A DNA stretch of 7,003 bases. Origin: JAWLCA01 sp050485905. Lineage in GTDB: Bacteria > Pseudomonadota > Alphaproteobacteria > Rhodobacterales > Rhodobacteraceae. Position numbers and translations under genes: made by a program. The notes under the pieces were generated by a model. It searched no databases. It was not told where the DNA came from and worked only from the letters and a program-made list of their open reading frames with translations. The stretch spans positions 1 through 7,003 of the forward strand of contig JBJHCH010000148.1 of the NCBI GenBank assembly GCA_050485905.1. The letters run 5' to 3'. Shown here piece by piece: positions 1-5,964 of this stretch (its first letter is position 1; each line of letters starts with the position of its first letter).

Positions 1-1
1 G

Positions 2-187
2 TCGATACCCGACAGCCTGCCGGTGATCGGCCCGTCCCGCGGCGGGGCAGAGGTGATCCATGCCTTCGGTCACGGCCATCTGGGCCTGACGCTGGCGCCC
101 GTCACCGCACGGCTCGTGGCTGACCTGATCGCCGGGCGCGACCCCGGTGAACGGCTCCTGCCCTGCCTGCCCTCGCGGTTCGGCTGA
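2..187 (+). CDS. FAD-dependent D-amino-acid dehydrogenase/oxidase family protein, C-terminal end (partial)
   Basis: Only the last 61 codons and the TGA stop are in the window; the start lies off the left edge. The fragment reads PDSLPVIGPS near its beginning and then HAFGHGHLGLTLAPVTARLVADLI. This is the typical C-terminal end of the DadA/glycine oxidase (DAO) family, where the GHGHLG segment closes the FAD-binding fold near the isoalloxazine ring. Such enzymes oxidatively deaminate D-amino acids, glycine or related amines to the 2-oxo acid plus ammonia, passing electrons to a quinone or to oxygen. The exact substrate cannot be told from this tail; D-amino-acid dehydrogenase is the usual annotation, but proline- or hydroxyproline-type relatives share the motif. 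It lies 58 bp upstream of the epimerase on the same strand, so read-through is possible, although that gap carries its own promoter candidate. Confidence 0.85.
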   Translation, partial: SIPDSLPVIGPSRGGAEVIHAFGHGHLGLTLAPVTARLVADLIAGRDPGERLLPCLPSRFG

Positions 188-192
188 GTTCA

Positions 193-220
193 TTGACGAT
201 GAACCGTCTGCCCCTATGCT
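193..220 (+). promoter_or_regulatory. Candidate sigma-70 promoter for the epimerase gene
   Basis: A TTGACG hexamer at 193-198 (5 of 6 matches to TTGACA) is followed after 16 bp by TATGCT at 215-220 (4 of 6 to TATAAT). It sits in the 58-bp gap just after the upstream gene's stop, and transcription would begin near 227, about 20 bp before the epimerase ATG. Inferred from sequence alone; a match this good is uncommon in such GC-rich DNA, but the short spacer and weak -10 leave real doubt. Confidence 0.4.
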
Positions 221-245
221 CGCGCGCGGCAACAGGGGATACGGA

Positions 246-1247
246 ATGACGCGCAAGGTTCTGGTCACGGGTTCGGCGGGGTTTGTCGGCTTCCACCTCT
301 GTCATCGGCTGCTGGCTGACGGATTCCATGTCTGCGGGCTCGACGGGATGACGCCTTATTACGACGTGTCGCTGAAACGCGCCCGGCGTGATCTGCTCTG
401 CGCCGACGACCGCTTCCACGCTGTCGAGGCCATGCTTGAAGCCCCGCGCGCGGTGGCTGATGCGATCCATGGTTTCGGCCCCGACGTGATCGTGCATCTC
501 GCCGCTCAGGCCGGGGTGCGCTATTCCATCGAGGCGCCGCGCAGCTATGTCAATTCCAACCTGATCGGTACGTTCGAGGTGCTGGAAGCCGCCCGCGCCC
601 ATCCGCCCGCGCATCTGCTGATCGCCTCCACCTCCTCGGCCTATGGCGCCAACACGTCGATGCCCTATGCCGAAACCGACCGCGCGGATCACCAGCTTTC
701 CTTCTATGCCGCCACCAAGAAGGCGACAGAGGCGATGGCCCATTCCTATGCCCATCTCTACCGCCTGCCGGTGACGATGTTCCGCTTCTTCACCGTCTAC
801 GGCCCATGGGGGCGGCCGGACATGGCCTATTTCCTGTTCCTGCGCGCCATGCTCGATGGTCGGCCCATCGACGTGTTCAACCACGGCGACATGAAGCGCG
901 ACTTCACCTATGTCGATGATCTGGTCGAAGGGGTCCGCCGGCTGATCGACGCTGTGCCGGGCGATGCGCCGGTCGCCCATGACAGCCTGTCGCCGGTGGC
1001 GCCGTTCCGCATCGTCAACCTCGGCAACGGCTCACCCGTCGCCCTGATGGATTTCATCGCGGCGATAGAGGACAGCCTGGGGGTGACGGCGGAAAAGATC
1101 TTCAAGCCGATGCAGCCCGGCGACGTGCCCGCGACCTGGGCCGACACCCGGCTGGCCGATGCCCTGATCGGCAAGCTGCCCCGCACCGACCTGCGCCACG
1201 GCGTCGGCAAATTTGTCCGCTGGTATCGTGGCCACTACGGCGTCTAG
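246..1247 (+). CDS. NAD-dependent epimerase, UDP-glucuronate 4-epimerase type
   Basis: A complete 333-residue extended short-chain dehydrogenase/reductase, the normal size for this family. The Rossmann motif TGSAGFVG is at residues 8-15, the Ser/Thr cluster of the active site (STSSAYG) at 128-134, and the catalytic YAATK (YxxxK) at 154-158. Two signatures point to UDP-glucuronate epimerases of the CapI/LspL type rather than GalE: YYDVSLKRARRDLL (38-51) and VYGPWGRPDMA (184-194). The expected reaction is NAD+-dependent inversion at C4 of UDP-glucuronate to UDP-galacturonate in the cytoplasm, supplying surface polysaccharide or LPS. I chose the ATG at 246 because AGGGG (234-238) lies 7 bp upstream and the Rossmann motif then begins at residue 8. 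An in-frame ATG at 147 would overlap the preceding gene and add 33 unrelated residues. A 4,6-dehydratase or another epimerase is possible but less likely. It converges on the ghrA end of the mre operon, and no glycosyltransferase or polymerase gene is nearby. Confidence 0.88.
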   Translation: MTRKVLVTGSAGFVGFHLCHRLLADGFHVCGLDGMTPYYDVSLKRARRDLLCADDRFHAVEAMLEAPRAVADAIHGFGPDVIVHLAAQAGVRYSIEAPRSYVNSNLIGTFEVLEAARAHPPAHLLIASTSSAYGANTSMPYAETDRADHQLSFYAATKKATEAMAHSYAHLYRLPVTMFRFFTVYGPWGRPDMAYFLFLRAMLDGRPIDVFNHGDMKRDFTYVDDLVEGVRRLIDAVPGDAPVAHDSLSPVAPFRIVNLGNGSPVALMDFIAAIEDSLGVTAEKIFKPMQPGDVPATWADTRLADALIGKLPRTDLRHGVGKFVRWYRGHYGV

Positions 1248-1295
1248 GCGCCGTCGGAAGCCTGCGGATCTGGACGGAAGGGCGCTGCGAAAGGC

Positions 1296-1394
1296 CGTGA
1301 GCAGGCGTGAAAGGCTTTCAATGTGGTTAACGAAAAATGCCAACCCATTGATAAAAAGCACTATCCGAAATTGCTCACGCGTGAGCAGCCGTCA
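1296..1394. repeat. Diverged 15-bp direct repeat spanning the convergent intergenic gap
   Basis: CGTGAGCAGGCGTGA at 1296-1310 and CGTGAGCAGCCGTCA at 1380-1394 match at 13 of 15 positions, including an identical first nine. The right copy forms one arm of the palindrome at 1372-1387, so CGTGAGCA occurs three times (two direct, one inverted) within about 100 bp. Its role is unknown; it could be a repeated protein-binding site or a remnant of a small duplicated element. Confidence 0.45.
1371..1388 (-). terminator. Perfect 16-bp palindrome downstream of ghrA: possible terminator hairpin or operator
   Basis: TGCTCACGCGTGAGCA at 1372-1387 is a perfect inverted repeat; the flanking pair at 1371/1388 could add a G-U pair in RNA. 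On the - strand it begins 8 bp after the ghrA stop codon. It can form a 6-bp stem (TGCTCA/TGAGCA) closed by a CGCG loop, followed by ATTT and, 14 bp further on, a run of five T (1353-1357). This position suits a terminator for the mre-ghrA transcript, and perhaps a bidirectional barrier to the convergent epimerase transcript. The T-tract is poor for intrinsic termination, and the perfect dyad with no unpaired centre would equally suit a dimeric DNA-binding regulator. Confidence 0.4.
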
Positions 1395-1396
1395 CC

Positions 1397-2335
1397 TCAA
1401 TAGCCGCGCGCACGGTCCACCAGATTCAGGAAAGGCTCACCCGCCTCTCCCCGCCGGATATTCTCGGCAATGACCCGGCTGGCCGTCAGCGGGTTCGTCT
1501 CGGCCGCGACATGGGGCGTCACGGTGACCTTGGGGTGTGCCCAATAGGGATGGTCTGCCGGCAGCGGCTCGGTGCGGAACACGTCAAGCGTTGCATGGCC
1601 CAGCCCACCGCGATCCAGCGCCGCAAGAAGCGCGGTGTCGTCGATCAGCGCGCCGCGGCCGGGATTGATGATAACCGCGCCCTCCGGCATCCAGCCCAGT
1701 CGGCGGGCGTCGATCAGGTTCTCGGTTTCCGCCGTCAGCGGCATCAGCAGCACGGCGATCTCGGCACCACGCAGCACCGTCTCAAGCCCGTCGTCTCCCG
1801 CATGGCACGGAATGTCGGGCAAATCCTTCTGGCTGCGGCTCCATCCCACGACATCGAAATTCAGCGTCTTCAGCGCCCGCGCGGCGGACTGTCCCAGCGC
1901 GCCCAGCCCCAGCATGGCGACACGCCGGTCACGCGCCAGCGGTGGCACCAGATCGTGCCGCCAGACGCCGTCCTGCTTCAGGATGTGCACATCCATGCCC
2001 AGGTGATGGCGCAACACCTGACCGACCACCCATTCGGTCATGCTTTCGGTCATCGCGGGATCCACCATCCGGCACAGCGGCTGGGTCAGGCTGTCGTTCA
2101 CCACGATCTTCTCCACCCCGGCCCAGAGGTTCAGCACCGCGCGGGTGTTCCGGTAGGGGGTGAAGTCCCTGATCACCCCGCCGGGCGAAAAGACGATGTA
2201 ATCCACCGCCGCCGGATCCTCGGCCGTGTCCGAAAGCGCAATGTCCAGCCCTGCCTCGGCGCAGGCGCGCTCCAGCGGTGCCCGGTAACGCTCGAACAAC
2301 CCTGCTCTCGCGGCAAAGAAAACCCTGACCGTCAA
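1397..2335 (-). CDS. ghrA: Glyoxylate/hydroxypyruvate reductase A (D-2-hydroxyacid dehydrogenase)
   Basis: A 312-residue protein, the same length as I recall for E. coli GhrA. The NAD(P)-binding motif GLGALG is at residues 143-148. The three catalytic residues of the D-2-hydroxyacid dehydrogenases are in place: R227 in NPGRG, E256 in FRTEP and H275 in TPHVAA. A substrate-loop-like LWAGVEKI lies at 70-77. The family reduces glyoxylate to glycolate and hydroxypyruvate to D-glycerate with NAD(P)H in the cytosol; the precise substrate is inferred. No ATG or GTG lies near the expected N-terminus. The TTG at 2335-2333 gives MTVRVFFAAR, overlaps the rodA stop as TTGA, and has AGGGGA 5 bp upstream. 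A longer in-frame reading through the rodA region is only a frame shadow. As the last gene of the elongasome operon it is probably translationally coupled to rodA; no direct link to wall synthesis is evident. Confidence 0.87.
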   Translation of the reverse strand: MTVRVFFAARAGLFERYRAPLERACAEAGLDIALSDTAEDPAAVDYIVFSPGGVIRDFTPYRNTRAVLNLWAGVEKIVVNDSLTQPLCRMVDPAMTESMTEWVVGQVLRHHLGMDVHILKQDGVWRHDLVPPLARDRRVAMLGLGALGQSAARALKTLNFDVVGWSRSQKDLPDIPCHAGDDGLETVLRGAEIAVLLMPLTAETENLIDARRLGWMPEGAVIINPGRGALIDDTALLAALDRGGLGHATLDVFRTEPLPADHPYWAHPKVTVTPHVAAETNPLTASRVIAENIRRGEAGEPFLNLVDRARGY

Positions 2336-3480
2336 TTCCGTCCCCTGGCTCGATGAATATGCGCGCTCTGCACCAGCCCGAAGGCGATCAGCAGCACCAG
2401 CATCGCCGACCCGCCATAGGACACCAGCGGCAGCGGCACGCCGACGACAGGCGTCAGTCCCATCACCATCGCCATGTTGATGAAGAAGTAGAAGAACAGC
2501 GTTGCCGCGACACCCAGCGTCAGCAGCGACGCGAAGCGATCCTTCATCTGCAGCGCGGCGACGACGGTGAAGACGATCAGCAGCGCATAAAGCCCCAGCA
2601 GCGAAAACGCCCCCATGAAGCCGAATTCCTCGGCAAGCGTCGTGAAGATGAAGTCCGTGTGCTTTTCCGGCAGGAAGTTCAGCCGGCTCTGGGTGCCCTG
2701 CATGAAGCCCTTGCCCGTCCAGCCCCCGGACCCCATCGCGATCTTGGCCTGACTGATGTGATATCCCGCCCCCAGCGGGTCGCTCGCCGGGTCCAGAAAC
2801 GTGTCGATCCGGCGGAACTGATAGTCCTTCAGCAACTGCCAGTCGGTGCCCCGCGACGTCATCACCAGCGAGACCAGCCCGACGCCAGCCGCGGCGACCA
2901 CCGCGAAATAGAGGATATGCACCCCGGCCAGAAACATCATCACCCCACCGCCCAGCAGCAGCAGCAGCGCGGTGCCCAGATCGGGCTGACGCAGAACCAG
3001 CAGCGTCGGCAGCAGGATGATCGCAACGGGCACCAGCACCCAGACCGGGCGCGAGGTCTTGCTCGTGTCCAGCCAGTCGTAATAGGCGGCAAGAAGCATC
3101 ACCAGCGTGATCTTGCACAGCTCTGACGGTTGCAGCCGCATGAAGCCCAGATCGATCCAGCGTTGCGCGCCCATGCCCGAGACGCCGATGAACTCCACCG
3201 CCACCAGCAGCAGGATCGACACGCCGAACGCCAACCCGGCCATGTTGCGCCAGAACCAGATCGGCACGAAGGCGACGATGAACATCACCGCGATGCCAAA
3301 GGCAAAGCGCTTCATCTGCGGTTCGGCCCATGGGTCCAGCCGACCGCCGGCCACCGAATAGAGCATCAGGAACCCGACCCCGGCAATCGCGGCAAGCAGG
3401 ATCACCAGCGCCCAGTTCAGGTAGAGAACCTTGCGAAAGCCGGTGGGAACCGTCTTGACGGTATATTCCAGATAACTCAT
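2332..3480 (-). CDS. rodA: Rod-shape-determining protein RodA (SEDS peptidoglycan glycosyltransferase)
   Basis: A 382-residue polytopic inner-membrane protein of the SEDS family (FtsW/RodA/SpoVE), normal family length. It polymerises lipid II into glycan strands during lateral-wall growth, in complex with PBP2. Hydrophobic segments fill the protein (for example 22-41, 60-78, 82-100, 146-164, 170-208, 288-310, 317-340, 357-373). Family signatures are QRWIDLGFMRLQPSE (106-120), LRQPDLGTALL (163-173) and PLPLVSYGGSAM (349-360). The large periplasmic loop carries FLPEKHTDFIFTTLAEEFGF (269-288), in which D276 matches the essential Asp of E. coli and Thermus RodA. The ATG at 3480 lies 4 bp beyond the mrdA stop; GAGG sits only about 2 bp before it, so initiation probably depends on coupling with mrdA translation. 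FtsW is the main alternative, but the mrdA neighbour settles the assignment. Confidence 0.95.
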   Translation of the reverse strand: MSYLEYTVKTVPTGFRKVLYLNWALVILLAAIAGVGFLMLYSVAGGRLDPWAEPQMKRFAFGIAVMFIVAFVPIWFWRNMAGLAFGVSILLLVAVEFIGVSGMGAQRWIDLGFMRLQPSELCKITLVMLLAAYYDWLDTSKTSRPVWVLVPVAIILLPTLLVLRQPDLGTALLLLLGGGVMMFLAGVHILYFAVVAAAGVGLVSLVMTSRGTDWQLLKDYQFRRIDTFLDPASDPLGAGYHISQAKIAMGSGGWTGKGFMQGTQSRLNFLPEKHTDFIFTTLAEEFGFMGAFSLLGLYALLIVFTVVAALQMKDRFASLLTLGVAATLFFYFFINMAMVMGLTPVVGVPLPLVSYGGSAMLVLLIAFGLVQSAHIHRARGRN

Positions 3481-3484
3481 CGCC

Positions 3485-5428
3485 TCAGGCTCTCGTGGGC
3501 CTGTTCGGCGGTGTATCCGACAGCCGCAGGTTCAGCTCGCGGCGCTGGCTGTCGATGCGGGTCCGCTGCGCGGCCGGATAGGCCGAAAGCGGTGGCAGAC
3601 CGCCGTAAAGCGCCTGCAGCGTCACGTCCCGCGCGATCGGCGCGGCGGCGGTAGAGCCGCCACCACCATGCTCCACCACCACCGACACCACGATCTGCGG
3701 CGCGTCCTGCGGCGCATAGCCGACGAAAAGCGCGTGATCGCGCCGGTGCCACGGCAACTGGTCGTTGCGCACCACGCCCTGTGCCCGCTCTGCCGCCGTG
3801 ATGTTGCGCACCTGGCTGGTGCCCGTCTTTCCGGCCATCCGCATCGACGCTTCCTCGATCCGACTGGAATAGGCGGTGCCGCGCTGGCTGTTCACGGTAG
3901 AGATCATGCCGCGCTGGATCTCGCGCAGGAAGGTCATGTTCAACCCAAGCTCCGGCGCCTCGGGCACCGGCAGATCCACCCCGTCGATCGCCCGGACCAG
4001 CCGTGGCGATACCGCGCGCCCGCTGGCCAGCCGCGCCGTCATCACCGCAAGCTGCAGCGGCGAGGTGAGCACATAGCCCTGCCCGATGGAGGCATTGACC
4101 GTATCGCCCACGCGCCATTCCTGTCCGCGCCGCTCGCGCTTCCAGGCCCGGCTTGGGTTCAGCCCCTCGACAATCGCCGACATCGGCAGGTCGTGGCGCT
4201 GCCCGCATCCCAGCCGATGGGACATCTCTGCGATCCGGTCGATGCCGCAGCGTTGCGAGATGTCGTAGAAATAGACGTCGCAGCTTTCCGCCAGCGCCGA
4301 ATGAAGGTTCATCCGCCCGTGCCCGCCACGCTTCCAGCAATGGAACCGGCGGCCCGAGACATCCATATGTCCGGGGCAATGCACGGTGTCGTTGATCCCG
4401 ACAACCCCCGCCTCCAGCGCGGCCAGCGCGGTGACCATCTTGTAGGTCGAACCCGGCGGATAGGCGCCCTGCACCGCCTTGTTGGCCAGCGGGCGGTGAT
4501 CGTTCTCCATCAGCCCATTGTATTCGGCGGAACTGATCCCGCGGACAAAGCTGTTGGGGTTGAACGACGGTGACGAATTGATTGCAAGGATGTTGCCGGT
4601 GTCGGACTCCATCACCACGACCGACGCGCTTTCCTCGCCAAGCCGGGCCTGGACATAGTTCTGCAAGCCGTCGTCCAGCGTCAGGGTGACGGTGCCGCCG
4701 GGGTCGCCTTCCTGACGGTCCAGTTCGCGCATCACCCGGCCAAAGGCGTTGACCTCGATCCGGCGCGATCCGGCGCGGCCGCGCAGCACATCCTCCATCC
4801 GTGCCTCGACGCCCACCTTGCCGATCTGGAACTGCGGGATCTGCAGCAGCGGGTCGGGGTCTTCCAGCCGCGCCAGGTCGGCCTCGGACACCGGGCCGAC
4901 ATAGCCCACCACATGGGCAATGTCGTTGCCGTTGGGATAGACGCGCGACATCCCCACCTCTGGCGTGATGCCGGGCAGGGCAGGGGCATTGGCGGCCACC
5001 GCCGCGAACTGGTCCCATGTCAGGCGATCCGCGATGGTGATGGGCACGAATGCCGACCGGCGCCGCACCTCGACAAGCGTGCGCTCGATATCCGCATCGC
5101 TCAGCGGCACGATCCGGCGCAGCCGCGCAAGCACGGCCTCCACGTCGCCGGCATCCTCGCGGACGATGACGATGCGATAGTTCTGCTCGTTGCCGGCCAG
5201 CATCACCCCGTTGCGATCCTGAATGACCCCGCGAACGGGCGGGATCAGCCGGATAGAGACGCGGTTCTCCTCGGCCAGCATGCTGTAGGTCTCGGCTTCC
5301 TCGACCTGCATCTGGCGCATCCTGACGCCAAGCACGGCGATCATCGCCGCCTGCGCCCCGCCCAGCATCAGCGCACGGCGCGATATGCCGCGGGCGCTCT
5401 CCTCGATCTCGCGGGATGATCGCTTCAT
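3485..5428 (-). CDS. mrdA: Penicillin-binding protein 2 (elongasome peptidoglycan DD-transpeptidase)
   Basis: A 647-residue class B PBP, the usual size for PBP2. It has a short cytoplasmic N-terminus and a membrane anchor at about 19-37. The pedestal/dimerisation domain runs from about 60 to 235 and includes PPVRGVIQDRNG (63-74). The transpeptidase domain runs from about 248 to 607. Active-site motifs are STYK (327-330, nucleophile S327), SCD (382-384, the SxD variant of SxN) and KTGTSQ (534-539). It cross-links glycan strands made by RodA in the periplasm and is the target of mecillinam-type beta-lactams in this family. C351, C364, H370 and C383 form a possible metal-binding cluster beside the active site. 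The ATG at 5428 overlaps the mreD stop as ATGA and is followed at once by the expected basic N-terminus; longer readings into mreD are frame shadows. The tail after about 612 is short, basic and proline-containing. Confidence 0.95.
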   Translation of the reverse strand: MKRSSREIEESARGISRRALMLGGAQAAMIAVLGVRMRQMQVEEAETYSMLAEENRVSIRLIPPVRGVIQDRNGVMLAGNEQNYRIVIVREDAGDVEAVLARLRRIVPLSDADIERTLVEVRRRSAFVPITIADRLTWDQFAAVAANAPALPGITPEVGMSRVYPNGNDIAHVVGYVGPVSEADLARLEDPDPLLQIPQFQIGKVGVEARMEDVLRGRAGSRRIEVNAFGRVMRELDRQEGDPGGTVTLTLDDGLQNYVQARLGEESASVVVMESDTGNILAINSSPSFNPNSFVRGISSAEYNGLMENDHRPLANKAVQGAYPPGSTYKMVTALAALEAGVVGINDTVHCPGHMDVSGRRFHCWKRGGHGRMNLHSALAESCDVYFYDISQRCGIDRIAEMSHRLGCGQRHDLPMSAIVEGLNPSRAWKRERRGQEWRVGDTVNASIGQGYVLTSPLQLAVMTARLASGRAVSPRLVRAIDGVDLPVPEAPELGLNMTFLREIQRGMISTVNSQRGTAYSSRIEEASMRMAGKTGTSQVRNITAAERAQGVVRNDQLPWHRRDHALFVGYAPQDAPQIVVSVVVEHGGGGSTAAAPIARDVTLQALYGGLPPLSAYPAAQRTRIDSQRRELNLRLSDTPPNRPTRA

Positions 5429-5964
5429 AGCCGCCGCCCCATCGCATCCACCTCGCCCGTCGCCGGTTTGTGCACCTTCAGCGCGTAAGAGGAGACCATC
5501 ACCACCAGCGGATAGGAAAGGATCGTCAGCGTCAGTTGCGCCAGCGTCATGTCCAGCGGCGCCTGCGGCACCATCGCCACCGCCAGCACCAGCCGCATGC
5601 CCAGCACCATCGCCGCCATCACCCCGGCGACCATCATCCATTCCATGACAAAGGTCAGTTCGCGGGTCAGCGCGCTGCGGCTGCGCAGGAACTCGGTGCC
5701 CAGCAGCACCAGCAGCGCCCAAAGCCCCGGCGGGCGCATCAACAGGAAATCAGCCAGCAGATAGACCCCGGCGACCAGCAGCGCGGGCAGGTATTCGGGC
5801 CGCCGCAGCACCCAGGCCATGGTCAGGCACAACAGCAGATCGGGCCAGGGCAGACCGCCCGGCACGCCGCCCAGCGGCAGCAGCTTCAGGAACAGCGCCA
5901 GCAGCGCCAGCCCAAGGAAGAGCCCGCGATAGACCCATATCCTGCGCTCGACGGCCTCAGCCAT
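5425..5964 (-). CDS. mreD: Rod-shape-determining membrane protein MreD
   Basis: A 179-residue, strongly hydrophobic protein with about five or six membrane segments (roughly 12-31, 40-53, 58-76, 79-93, 106-131, 140-163). The size and the position between mreC and mrdA are those of MreD. MreD is an integral inner-membrane component of the elongasome that binds MreC and helps set the balance activating the PBP2-RodA pair; it has no known catalytic motif. The identity rests on size, topology and gene order, because this family is poorly conserved in sequence. The ATG at 5964 lies 8 bp inside the mreC reading frame and is preceded by a G-rich stretch (GGGGGCGGGCG) that serves as a loose ribosome-binding site. 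The stop overlaps the mrdA start. Confidence 0.88.
   Translation of the reverse strand: MAEAVERRIWVYRGLFLGLALLALFLKLLPLGGVPGGLPWPDLLLCLTMAWVLRRPEYLPALLVAGVYLLADFLLMRPPGLWALLVLLGTEFLRSRSALTRELTFVMEWMMVAGVMAAMVLGMRLVLAVAMVPQAPLDMTLAQLTLTILSYPLVVMVSSYALKVHKPATGEVDAMGRRL

Noticed and set aside
147..245. Extending the epimerase upstream to the in-frame ATG at 147
   Set aside because: The extra 33 residues resemble nothing in the family, they overlap the upstream gene and the promoter candidate, and a good ribosome-binding site precedes the ATG at 246.
102..980. A 292-residue - strand frame opposite the epimerase
   Set aside because: It is antisense to a complete enzyme with intact motifs, and its His/Gly/Arg-rich sequence resembles no family.
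1326..1345. A possible CtrA-type site (GGTTAACG...) in the convergent gap
   Set aside because: Only one TTAA half is present; the expected second TTAA seven bases later is absent (TGCC instead), and no start codon lies downstream at a useful distance.
1213..1473. A small + strand frame across the convergent gap
   Set aside because: It begins inside the epimerase and ends inside ghrA antisense. It has no ribosome-binding site and a low-complexity, Arg/Ser-rich translation.
2353..3126. A 257-residue + strand reading frame opposite rodA, rich in Gln, His and Arg
   Set aside because: It is antisense to a clear membrane protein. Its Gln/His/Arg composition is what the complement of Leu/Val/Ala/Met-rich codons gives, and no family resemblance is seen.
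2336..3331. A 644-residue fused protein running from within rodA into ghrA
   Set aside because: The first part is an out-of-frame shadow of rodA with Arg/Ala/Gly-rich low-complexity sequence; only the portion from the TTG at 2335 is a recognisable protein.
3668..4573. A 301-residue + strand reading frame opposite mrdA
   Set aside because: It is a shadow of the transpeptidase domain in high-GC DNA, with His/Arg/Pro-rich sequence, no domain, and no ribosome-binding site or promoter supporting it.
3477..5447. A 656-residue - strand frame overlapping mrdA in another phase
   Set aside because: It is Gly/Ala/Arg-rich throughout and lacks recognisable domains, while the alternative phase carries all three PBP motifs and the membrane anchor.
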